DNA of 64,000 bases, taken from the NCBI GenBank assembly GCA_949130485.1, contig OX422183.1, positions 11,196,543-11,260,542 on the forward strand, given 5' to 3'. The stretch is from Agelas oroides (taxonomy: Eukaryota; Porifera; Demospongiae; Agelasida; Agelasidae). This document shows, in pieces, positions 22,801 through 32,575 of this stretch. The notes under the pieces are model-generated. The model saw only the letters and a program-made list of their open reading frames with translations, was not told the DNA's origin and searched no databases. Positions within the stretch are counted from its first letter, which is position 1; each line of letters opens with the position of its first letter. Made by a program: the position numbers and the translations under genes.

Positions 22801-23001
22801 CAATTCAGTCAACACGAGATGAGAAAACATCTCTACCGATGTTTTGAGAGACAAAAGATGGAAATGTTTCCATTTGCTCGAAAGAGAAGGTCGAAGAAAT
22901 CAATGGTGAAATCGATTCAGACAGTTCCAGTGTTTTGCAATTGCAGGATGCCAGAGATGGGAGAATGCATGATAGAGTGTACTATGTGCTTGGTTTTGTA
23001 A
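19855..23001 (+). CDS. Ginger transposase: H2C2 finger, DDE integrase, GPY/F region, Ulp1-like protease
   Basis: Nine exons: 19855-20118, 20196-20348, 20415-20659, 20733-20993, 21087-21485, 21551-21637, 21707-21811, 21897-21974 and 22042-23001, about 850 codons. Exon 1 encodes an acidic N-terminus. Exons 2-3 hold the H2C2 finger (LHSCHSD ... CRECQ). Exons 3-5 hold the integrase core, with D at 20520, D at 20772 and E at 20880; the last two are 35 residues apart. Exon 5 ends in a GPY/F-like segment (RWQGPYTI). Exon 9 has the Ulp1 triad H 22561, D 22615, C 22738 (YDCGLF). All junctions are in phase except exon 3 to 4, where the obvious donor leaves a phase-2 end before a phase-0 exon. The C-terminal Cys-rich PHD-like end stops abruptly. 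The copy is therefore probably inactive. Confidence 0.8.
20196..21485 (+). other. Integrase region (H2C2 finger, rve core, GPY/F)
   Basis: Domain span inside the transposase gene. Zinc ligands in HSCHSD and CRECQ. The catalytic core carries WYHIGMDFIGP, LTTDQGKEF and HPQANGLDERFNQTL. It acts in the nucleus, cutting and joining the transposon ends. Confidence 0.85.
22360..22830 (+). other. Ulp1/C48-like cysteine protease domain
   Basis: WLTDSIIDAAQ opens the domain; GHWVTVS, VYDSLYSS and GTYDCGLFAV carry the His, Asp and Cys of the catalytic triad. In Ulp1-family enzymes this cleaves SUMO-like conjugates; its role in Ginger elements is unknown. Confidence 0.8.
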
Positions 23002-23541
23002 CAGTTGTTTATAGATTGTTAGATTGTTTTTTTGTTCCATTTTTGGGGGTTTGTGTGTATGATTATATTACATTGTAATGCCATATTAATTGTAGTATTA
23101 TTGTAGTTACATGCCAAATTCATGCTTCATAATAACATTTCAAACTGCCAGCAGATGCCAATATACCAATATACTGGAATTTCTGCTTACAGCACTGGGG
23201 GTCCAAATACTTCGCTACCACTCTGAAGTATTTTGGACCGGGGGGTCCAAGTACTTCGAAGTGAGTGGACCCCATGGGGGTCCACTCACTTCAGAGGGGG
23301 TCCAAATACTTCGCCACTACTCTGAAGTATTTGGACCGGGGGGTCCAAATACTTCGAAGTAGTTGGACCGGGGGGAACTATTTCGGGGGGGGTCCATTTT
23401 TTTCGTGACAGGCCAAGACTGTGTTTGTTGAGTAGGCCCAGGTCTCGCGGCCGTATGCCTAGCCTAGTTGGTGACCGTGGCCAGGTGCTTCAAGTGCTGG
23501 GATGGGCTTTAACTAGAATACGCAATTTATCGTTGGTGCTA

Positions 23542-23590
23542 CCATAGATATTATAGACTAGTAGGTTACTAGTCTATAATATCTATGGTG
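23542..23590. repeat. Small perfect palindrome in copy 1 of the duplication
   Basis: Arms of 23 nt (beginning ACCATAGATATTATAGAC) around a 3-nt loop. Flanked by GTGCTAC on both sides (target duplication). Absent from copy 2 near 24407, so it is a small insertion. Confidence 0.6.
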
Positions 23591-24889
23591 CTACAGTCTG
23601 ACAGCCAAGGGAGCTGAACGGTGGCTGTGTGTGAAACAGAGCCGTGAGTTGTTTAGCGACATAAGGGAGAGAGGTGGGGCTAGTAATGTTTGCTTCCACT
23701 CGTGAATGAGCCCCTCCTGTAGACAAGCTGTGAATTTTTAAAAATGTGCATTCATTTTGGTGCAGTCAAAGTTGTCCATTCCAAGAGTAGTGACAAACAT
23801 GAGTCTAGCCTGACTTTGAGAGTAGCTTTGAACAAAAGCTGGCATAGATTGTTTTGAGATACATTGGTGGTTGGGACGCTACCTACAGTGAGCGTGTAGA
23901 TGCGTCCATCGAGTGGCAATTTGGGGTTCATGAATATATTAATGAGCTACTAAAACCCTTTTTAAAATTAGGCAAAGCAAGATTGCCCTAAAGCAAACCC
24001 TAATCCTGGAACTAGGAGTAACCCTGGTCCTGACTGTAACCCAGGTTTATGTTTTCGTTAACCTCCGCCGAGTGACGACCGTGCCACCTTAAAATGTTGC
24101 CATGGTGATACCAATTTTATATGACAATCCTGATGCGTGTGATGGTCCAAATGACTCAACTCTGAAATATGGAAGCTATCAGCCTTAGCTATATGGTTGA
24201 TTTTTAAAACAATTGTCAAACTATGACTTTAGTATGGAGTTCTATGGTGTGTATAGAAGCAGCAGAAAGGCCACAGTGGCCAAGACTGTACTCATTGGGC
24301 AGGCCCAGGTCTTGCGATCGTATGCCAAGCCTAGTAGGTGATCGTGGCCCAGTGCTTCGAATGCTGGGCTGGGCTTTATCTAGAATGTGCAATATATCGT
24401 TGGCACTACGTTGCCATAGACAAGAAAGCTGAAGAGTGGTTGTGTGTGGAACAGAGCCGTGAGTTGTTTAGCGAGATAAGGGGGAGAGGTGGGGCTAGTA
24501 ATGCTTGCTTGCACTCGTGAATGAGCCCCTCCCGTAGACAAGCTGTGAATTTTTGGAATGTGCATTCATTTTGGTGTAGTCAAAGTTGTCCATTCCAAGA
24601 GTAGTGACAAACATGAGTCTAGCCTGACTTTGAGAGTAGCTCTGAACAAAAGCTGGCACAGACTGATTTGAGATACATTGGTGGTTAGGACACTACCTAC
24701 AGTGAGTGTGTAGATGCATCCATCGAGTGGCAATTTGGGGTCATGAATATATTAATGAGCTACTAAAACCCTTTTTTAAAATTAGGCAAGGCAAGATTTC
24801 CCAAAACCAAACCCTAACCCTGAAACTAGGAGTAACCCTGGTCCTGACTGTAACCCAGGTTTATGTTTTCGTTAACCTCTGCCGAGAGA

Positions 24890-27067
24890 CTTCCTTAAGA
24901 GCTAGATGAATGACGTATCCAAAACAGGCAGCTTCAGCATGATTGAAAATACCCATCAACCCAAGTGAACATTGTAGGCTTGAAGCTTCTGATGCTCAGA
25001 ATCGCTTTTGAATCAAAGGAATGCAACAGGTTAGCAATTAACTTGGCAATCAAGATCACATGTCAATATTTTTGATGTCGGTGATATCAGACTCCTTTGA
25101 AAAAGCCTGGTAATATTAGGGGGTTCAAACAAATGAATTCTGGTATCTAAGACTGAGTGCCTCCAATCAGATTCTAGAATGAAATCACATGGATGTGTGA
25201 CTCCCTAAAGGCATGCCAATAACCAATCTCCATGAGGAAGATAGCAAGCCATCTCCCGCAGAGAGCTGGGTGTGTCCTGGAAAGGTGGCTAATATGGAAT
25301 CACATGTCAATATCCATCCACAGAAATCAATGTAAGTCCTCAAAGATCAGTCAGGATTGTGCCATTCAATTTCAGGGCCGGCGGCAATGGTACAGCCAGT
25401 ACGGCCATGGCCGTACTGGTTTCAGGTAGAAAAAAATGGCGTCGCTTGGGTTCTAACTTACATGTACATAGCCTCCCCCAGCGTTTCGTCCTGGCTCCAA
25501 ACATCCAAAGGCCTCTCTGGATCAAGTTTTCAAGGCTTCAAGCGTCCAAAGATGCAACGAGAGGACTGAGGTTTTCTTGATTTTCCATGATATTCAGGCA
25601 CATATCCAGTGCTCAGATTGGGGGTGGGGCTACTGTGCACAATATTCAATGTTGCATGCTTGCATACTTGAAAAACAAGCCTTTCAGCAACTAGCAATAC
25701 ATTCCTGCGTCCAGAGCTTGGAAAAAGTGCTCCAGTGAGACGGTCATTTCAGGCAGCTTGGTTCAATTGCTTCAAGTGGGTTCACTAGCTGGCTAAAATA
25801 AAGTTTTTGGCTCAAAGATGGCCTCAGAAACGATCTCAAAGCCTCAAAGCACCTAATTTGCAAAAAATTTCCTGGGGGAACATGCCCCCAGACCCCCCCT
25901 AGCTTATGCATCATCATGGCTGTACCACTCTAAAATAGTTGCCTCCAGCACTGCATTCAGAATCTTACCACTGCTCTCATTAGTCTCACAAGCCACACCC
26001 TTTGCAGGCACGAAGGGTTAGGGTTTCCTCACTATGAAGGGTGTGGCTTGCGAGACTATGCGGTGGAAGACACTAACAGATACTCGTGTACTAATGCATT
26101 TTCACACTCAGTCTGCTCTCTTGGACTCAGGTATATAACATTAAAATGTTGTAACATATGTAAAGAGAAGAACCTCTGCTATAGCCTAGGCAATGATTCC
26201 AAGCAGAAAATAGTGAACATGGAGTTGTGCATCAGTCCGAATGTCAGTCCATATTCGAGTCCATATTCAAATCCATAATCGAGTCCAGTCCAGAATCCAG
26301 CTGGATTTTGAGGGTTCCATCCCTGCTTGTTTTCGTTCAGAAAACTTTTTTGTGACTTGACTCTTCTTTTTTTTTTTCGCATGCGTGCCTTGTGAAATAT
26401 GTTTGTCACACATTATGCATGTCCTGCAGGTTTAAATATTCAGAGCACTCCAAATATTAAGTTTACTTAGTACGAGTTATTTATTAAAACATCTCACGCA
26501 TGAGCAAATGAAGTAAGTATTGCATGACAGCTAAGTTGGAAATGGATCACAAAAGAAAATCGACCCTACATGGATTTTAAGCTTCTATCATCTTGTTCCA
26601 AGACCCTCACAGTCGTAAGAAGTGGAAGAGGATCTGGGCATAGATAGCAGAGTATTAGCTATGTGGTTTGGGTATGAGACTATTGAGGTTCAAAAGCTAG
26701 CACCTGTGCGCATGCCAGTCCTCAATCCTTCTCTGCAAGATCTCCAGCCAGTTCATGCTCATACAATACCATGGCCTTACTACAGTGATACACCCTTGTG
26801 CCTATAGGCTCCTCCTTTGTTACATGTATGTATAAATGGTGAGAATCTAGTGACATTTAGCTAACATTGATACAGGAACTTTCTACATGTACAGATGCAA
26901 TCAAGGAATTTGGTTAGTTATGTGATAGCTAGTGAGTTGTGGTTGTTGGATTTGAGTAACCAAATGAAATAGTATTAATTAAAGATTGATGCAGGCAACC
27001 ACCTTACATGAGTTTCTGAAATGCATGATTACATTTAGTGATGAAGATAAAATAAAAATACAGCATA
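24890..27067. other. Intergenic stretch downstream of gene B
   Basis: Holds a foldback at 25983-26058 (AGTCTCACAAGCC / GGCTTGCGAGACT) and short GTCCATATTC repeats at 26235-26300. No supported gene. Confidence 0.45.
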
Positions 27068-27171
27068 TCACACCAACTGTGGGGCTTTTCTTTTTTTATG
27101 TACTACAATAATGATTAGAATCACAGTTATTGTCAGTAGGAACACAGCAGATCCAAGTCCAGCACCAATTC
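27068..27171 (-). CDS. Gene B exon 7: transmembrane helix and C-terminus
   Basis: Acceptor CATTGCAG. GIGAGLGSAVFLLTITV begins the helix, which continues through a run of isoleucines and valines, then HKKRKAPQLV and TGA at 27068. The basic residues after the helix give a type I orientation. Confidence 0.78.
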
Positions 27172-30100
27172 CTGCAATGATGTAAAGCATCACAGTAACC
27201 TGATACGCTTAAAGTTTTGACAGTAGGGAAAGCTAACCTGTTATATAATCTGGGCTTGGTTGTGGTTGTACTGGTTGGTTAGAAACATCAACTGGAATTC
27301 CTAAAAGAAGGAGCAGAATTTCATCTTCCAAGTCATAAACAACATTTCACATTACCTACCTGTTGTTGTTTGAGGAAAAGAGGTGGTGAAGATGGTATGT
27401 TCAGTGACATTCACATTGCCCATATACGATGGCACAGAGGCAACTGAACCATCTCTCTCCCAGTCAAAGATGAGCACTTTATATCTCCCTGGGATGAGTC
27501 CAGTCACAGTTTGTTCTGCAATGTGAGATTGTGAGCTGCCACTTCTTGTTATGTTCCTTTGAATAGAAGAATTTCTGATCTCCACATAACACCCTCTTGC
27601 TTGACTCCCTGATGCAAACACACACTGGATGGATATGTTCCTTCCTCCATGTAGCTCTACATCCTGCACGTCATAGGTGGCTGTGTGTGGCATAATTATA
27701 AGTAAGAGGTCATTATCTAAAGACACATGAGATGGAAGAAGTAATAACATTGCAGTTGATTTATATCCAAGCTTTCACCACGTGATAGCTAGTGTACACT
27801 TACAGAACTGAAAATTTCCAGCCTCCATCATGTCCATGGTAGTGAAAAGTGTTGCGTAGTAGAACATGTTGGTACTCAGAGTAGAGTTAGCAGTCACGAT
27901 CAGTGTCAATGTTCCATCACCAGAAACACTCGGAATAATCTGATTACTCACAATCACCTCCGGTTTTGATCTATTTCTGCTTGTAACCACATATACATCA
28001 AAACATCCTCTTTGAGATGCCTGTGGGTGTGTAAGAATAAAGCATTTTAAAAATTGGGATGCATGTTGTGAAGTACGCTAGTTAGCTTCTGTAGCTGAGC
28101 AGTCCTGACATTCCCAGGCTACTCCCAGATTGTAGCCCAATGTTTTCCCATGGCTAGGAGATAAAATCTGGGAGTGGCCTGGAAACAATGGTAGTCATGA
28201 CATTGAACAAAGAGCCAAACCAGAAGCAGTATATTCCAAGGAAATAAAATTGAGTGAAAAACTGGAGAATTTGCAATTGTCTAGAACATGGTTGTGAAAA
28301 CATTATCCTATAAAGAAGCGTAATGGGGCAGGCCAGTGGGTTATTATGCAGAGAAGGGCAACAATTAGTTGATGTATGTGCTGTTTGCTCTGCAATTTCA
28401 GAAGTGATCAGAGACTTAATATCAGGGCCGTAGCCGCCGGTCCGGTTAGTCCGGTTTCAACCAGGCCACTATTTTCCTCACCCATGGCTTGCTTGGTGTC
28501 GCCAGTTAGTGTCGTTGCTTGGTGGACACCCATGCAAGGCCCTGAAGCACATAGGTAACATGTTGGCTGCGAACAGTGCAAAAAAAAACCTTTCGAGTCT
28601 TCCTTCCAACAACTTTCCATTCTTCCAAGTGAATGATTAGTCTCACAAGCCTCATCTGCGAAGGGTGTAACTTGCGAGATTAACGAACAATTGGAAAACT
28701 GAAACCAGTGTTGTATGATGCAATGGGCAGAAAGGGTAGATATTCATACTTGTGAAACTCTCGTCTGGCCGCCAAGAAGCATCGTATTGGCCCAAAAATG
28801 GTCTCAGAAGCAATCTCATAGCCTCTGGGGGAGCATGCCCCTAGAGGCTATGAGATTGCTTCTGAGAGCATGCTCCCAGACTCCCCTAGCTGTAATTTAA
28901 TACAGGTGCACGTGTCTAATCAAGTTGTTCACTGTTTGGAATCTAAAGCATACAGTGGGACTTGTCAAATGGTGCAGGCAAGAGGTATGAGGATGAGGTA
29001 TTTGAAACAATTAGTTACATAGTGGTTTAGTTGAAAGATGGCATAAAAGTAAAGTTTTGTTTCCTGAGAAATAGTATACATTGGTTACTTTGTCTATTAA
29101 AGTTTAACGCCAGGTCTCATTTGCTAATTGCACAATGGTAGCTGATAGCATAGCTATTTCTTTATCACTCCCATATTCTTCTGCAAGACTTGATGATTTG
29201 GAATGGGATGAGATGTCCCCTGAATAATCCTTCAATTGGAACAAGTCTGCATGAGCATGCTTCATACCACTGTGAAACTTTTGACTTTCTTTGTATGTAT
29301 TATACATATATCAAATGTCATTTCGTATGTCTTCTGCATGCACCACATATGAACAACTTTTGGTACAATAGACATACCGTATTCGTGCAGCTTCCACAAC
29401 AAATATAATCATTGTGTACTACGGTAACCGTATTTATTCGAATAAAACGTGTGCAAATTAAATAATTTGAGTGGGTGTGCGTTAAGTTAGATCCACCCAT
29501 AAATTCCAGGAATTGAATTTGTTGCATTAGATTAGATCATGCGTTGCAATGGATTCAAGCCCGAGCTTTTTTGGGGTCAAACAGAAATGCAGAGAGTTCC
29601 CGGCCTCCAATTCTCCAGAAGTGAGGTTCTTGGTAAGACAGTAGCAGCTGCAGCAACAAAGAGTCTTATGAACGCCACAGTAGAACATTTATGGAATAGC
29701 TCTTTTTCCTGTAAATTGTTCTTGACAGCAGTTTGTTGTCACAAAATAAAATCATTGCTGGTATTGTGCTAAGTTGGATCAACCCAAAATTAATGACTAG
29801 CAGCTTGCGCTAAGTTGGATCCACCCATAAATTCTCAGAATTGAATTTGTTGCACTAGATTGGATCATGCATTTTATTTGAATAAATACGGGGTAAACCA
29901 ACCCTGCTGCTGGCTACATGCACCTGCTATAATCTGAAACAGTCTGGTAAGTGTAGCCACCACTTTAATGTGTCCAGGTTTGCCGTCACATTGTTCACTA
30001 TAGTTCTGTTGTAAAAGTATCCTGCAGCTGATTATTATATCGTGGCTCACCATGACATCATAGTTAGCAGCTGGTCAGTGTGATGTAAAATCAACCATAA

Positions 30101-31115
30101 CTGTTACAGAAGTGGGGCTGCGGTAGTACTTACCATCACTTCCACTGATAAAGATGGCCTACTCTCAGAGTCAAAGGAGACAACAGCCTGCAGAGTTTGA
30201 TCAGAGAATGCCCCATTTGATCCTACTGCATGCTTGCAAGGCTCAGTAACGACATTGGTACTTTCACCATCTCCCACAATGTTCACTGCTGTGACAGTGA
30301 AGTTGATGTAGGCCCTCATGTTTGGAAACATGTACTGCAGAAAGTCTTGGGAATCACCACCAGCCTCTGTCACATTAATGGTAGTGCATGCAGTGCTGAT
30401 GTTGCTACACACTATATAACTGGATATATCTGGCTCCACTGCAGTTATGTTGAGGGTTGATGGAGGATCCCATGTGAGACGCTGGTGGTAGTTTCCGGAT
30501 GGGATGGTTTGGAGATTAGGACATTTTCCAAGTGCACCTGCAAAACAGAGCATGACAGATGTCACACACCCATATTATAACCTGTGACCAGTATAGCTAC
30601 TAACTGACCTTGTACTCGAAATGTGACCTCAACACTTTCTTCATAGTCAAAACCTACAAAGTGACGAGCTAAACACAGTATACGTGTGTTATTGTTAACA
30701 ACTGTGGATGAGATGATCAAGCTTGACTCAAGAGGGTTTAGTCCAGTTACAGTTTCAATCCCTCGAGCTTCTAGCCAATCAATTTGCCGGATATCACCAT
30801 CAATGCTCCAAGCAACACTACTTGCATTGGCTACAGAACAATTGAACCTCACAGCTGGCTGTCCCAAGTAGGCAGTGTAGGTCAGAGGAGTGATGAATGC
30901 CACTAGGAGGATGATGAATAAGTTACATAAAGACTCGGCTTAAAGTACTCGAAAATTGATCTCGCTACTTAGCTATGGCTATTGTTCGCGGTGCTGCAGT
31001 CCATGCTACTATAGAGCTCACCAGGTTCTTGAGCATTTGTTGGTGAAAACAGTAGTAGGAGAGTAAACAGAGAGACCGTCTTTGTTGCAACACGCTGCAC
31101 TCGTAAAGAACTCAT
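27068..31115 (-). CDS. Receptor gene B: Ig/FN3 single-pass membrane protein with minimal tail
   Basis: Seven exons: 31022-31115, 30609-30902, 30134-30537, 27804-28020, 27360-27680, 27238-27300 and 27068-27171. They sum to 1497 nt (498 aa). Phases 1-1-0-1-1-1 are the same as gene C. Domain order: signal peptide, Ig-like, FN3, two extracellular modules, Gln/Pro stalk, transmembrane helix, ten-residue tail. It is a tandem paralog of A and C on the same strand. With so short a tail it probably signals through a partner or acts as an adhesion or decoy protein (inference). The 2.1-kb intron 28021-30133 holds small repeats. Confidence 0.82.
27238..27300 (-). CDS. Gene B exon 6: stalk
   Basis: 63 nt, phase 1-1, GIPVDVSNQPVQPQPSPDY, a Pro/Gln-rich membrane-proximal linker. 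Donor ACAG|GTTAGC. Confidence 0.72.
27360..27680 (-). CDS. Gene B exon 5: conserved TYDVQDVEL module
   Basis: Phase 1-1, with TYDVQDVELHGG, ISIQCVFASGSQARGC and VLIFDWERDGS. Acceptor ACACACAG, donor ACAG|GTAGGT. Confidence 0.84.
27804..28020 (-). CDS. Gene B exon 4: extracellular module
   Basis: Phase 0-1, 72 codons, ASQRGCFDVYVV at the start and LTLIVTANSTLSTNMFYYA in the middle. Donor TTCT|GTAAGT at the same position as in A and C. Confidence 0.8.
28803..28865. repeat. Perfect palindrome in gene B intron
   Basis: Arms begin CTCAGAAGCAATCTCATAGC and end GCTATGAGATTGCTTCTGAG, with AGCATG at the centre. Related single-copy sequence at 25825-25905. Confidence 0.75.
30134..30537 (-). CDS. Gene B exon 3: FN3 domain
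   Basis: 134 codons plus two bases, phase 1 to 0. GALGKCPN, LTWDPPST, YIVCSN, YINFTVTAVN and the end VVSFDSESRPSLSVEVM are in one exon, unlike gene A where this segment is split. Donor ATG|GTAAGT. Confidence 0.85.
30609..30902 (-). CDS. Gene B exon 2: Ig-like domain
   Basis: 98 codons, identical in length to gene A exon 2. FNCSV, VAWSIDG and ILCLARH mark the C-W-C core. Acceptor CCTCCTAG, donor CAAG|GTCAGT. Confidence 0.85.
31022..31115 (-). CDS. Gene B exon 1: signal peptide
   Basis: ATG at 31115; MSSLRVQRVATKTV, then a hydrophobic core LFTLLLLF and NAQEPG at the exon end (CCTG|GTGAGC, phase 1). Aligns with exon 1 of C. Confidence 0.78.
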
Positions 31116-32082
31116 GATTCAGCGACGAGGATGATTCGCATGACTGTCAACAAACAATAATTTTCTCATCCGCATGGATCTTCCGGAAGTAGAGCAGCTA
31201 GCGCACACACAACAAACGAAGTACGCGATATATATATCATACAAAGTGTTAAACTAAATTCATTTCTACACAGTCGAGTCTTGTCTGATTTTCTAGTGCT
31301 TGTAATCGTCTGTCACGTGCATCGTTCTCTTGCGCACCTCTGATGCTTGCTGCAGAGATATATGTGATTTTGGGTATGCTGTAAAGTTATGTGGTTCATT
31401 AGTTTTTTGCTGTTCTTTGTAAGGTCTAGCTTAGCATGTAAACGCCCACATTACAGACGAATGTAGAACCAGGATTGCTAGCAGCAGCTGCATATCCAAC
31501 ACTGCCACCTGAGTAGCTACCAATGACGCAAAAAGATAAAAAACAAACAAAAACGAAAAAAAACAAACAAAAAAACAAACAAACAAATAAACCAACGAAT
31601 AATACACAACACAAACTTTAAACTGTGTGCTTCAAAGCTGGAGTTGGGATAGGAAATTCCAGTGTGAATCTGGGTTGGAACAGTTACTACAGGTGTAGTC
31701 TTCATTCAATGTTCCAAAATGTGATTGCAAATATAGCACTTTTCACAACGCATGGAACTTTGGAAAGAGGCGTGCGTCTCTGTTTCTTGACAGAAATTTA
31801 CCATACCTTCAGTTGGAGAATATGCAGTGGTCTGTGTGGCAAATATAAAAGTGCTCTTTGTGTTAGGGCTGCGCAGCTAACTATCCTCCCCATGTTAATT
31901 CCAGGAATGCAGTGCTTGTAAATATTTGTGAGAATGTGTGTACTGTTTACCATTACCAAGCCTGATGTGACCTTAAACAAACTCTTGATAAGAGTGGTTG
32001 CCCTGGTGATATTCCTGACCATCTTTTTGTTGCTACAGAAACTGTTGAGAGAATGTACATCTGGACAGTTTCCATAAACCTA

Positions 32083-32282
32083 GATACTATATATTGCACT
32101 GTATATATACTATGTACTATATACTATTTTACTACTAGTACTATATACTATATACTATATACTATATGTACTATTACTATATACTATATACTATATACTA
32201 TATGTACTATTACTATATACTATATATACTATTACTATATACTATATACCATAATCTAGATACTATATGATCTATACTATGG
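32083..32282. repeat. AT-rich tandem repeat
   Basis: TATACTATATACTATATG-type units repeated with short variants; a shorter related run is at 54210-54260. Confidence 0.8.
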
Positions 32283-32335
32283 AGTTGATAATGTGCACTA
32301 AGTACTTCTCAGATTGAGATGCATGAAGGTTAGAT

Positions 32336-32575
32336 GTTACTGTGGCCCACATATGATGATGTAGAGGCAAACTAACCTTTCATCACTCTCGGTGACAAAC
32401 TGGATGAACACTTTATACTCCGGAGCAGCTCCAGTCACAACATACTGTGGTACAGTGTATTGCCACTTCTCATTGATGAATTTTGATCTTCATGTGACAC
32501 ATGATTCCGGCCAGATGCAAGCATATGTACACAGCATGGTATGTTGCCTCTTCAACCATGTAGGTCACTACTTAT
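32336..32575 (-). pseudogene. Decayed receptor exon (TYDVQDVEL module)
   Basis: On the plus strand TGTGGCCCACATATGATGAT, GATGAACACTTTATACTCC and CTCCAGTCACA follow the order and spacing of exon 5 of genes B and C (GTTGCCTCTTCAACCATG also lines up loosely). The frame is broken by indels. It is a remnant of another family member. Confidence 0.6.

Larger units (their letters stand above)
19668..23410 (+). mobile_element. Ginger-type DNA transposon (3743 bp), inserted with GGCC duplication
   Basis: Ends TGTCACG and CGTGACA, followed inward by subterminal repeats of a TATTTGGACCCCC motif, which is repeated in both orientations at 23198-23400. Flanked by GGCC at 19664-19667 and 23411-23414. The undisturbed site is present at 24278-24281 in a tandem duplicate of the flank. 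Termini beginning TGT, a 4-bp target duplication, a retroviral-like integrase and a Ulp1-like protease together fit the Ginger group. There is no reverse transcriptase or long terminal repeat. Confidence 0.85.
19641..24890. repeat. Tandem direct duplication, about 0.65 kb; first copy split by the Ginger element
   Basis: Copy 1 is 19641-19667 plus 23411 to about 24070. Copy 2 runs from about 24255 to 24886. Shared anchors include CAGAAAGGCCACAGTGGCC at the start and CCCAGGTTTATGTTTTCG near the end. No coding content recognised. Confidence 0.75.

Noticed and set aside
19668-23410. Retrovirus or LTR retrotransposon because of the rve integrase
   Set aside because: No reverse transcriptase, RNase H, protease of retroviral type or LTRs; short inverted termini, a 4-bp duplication, introns and a Ulp1-like domain fit a Ginger DNA transposon.
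19668-23410. Maverick/Polinton element
   Set aside because: Too short, with no polymerase B, capsid or packaging ATPase genes; a 4-bp rather than 6-bp target duplication.
28426-28546. Small CAGGGCC-ended transposon
   Set aside because: The termini are only seven bases and no target duplication could be read.
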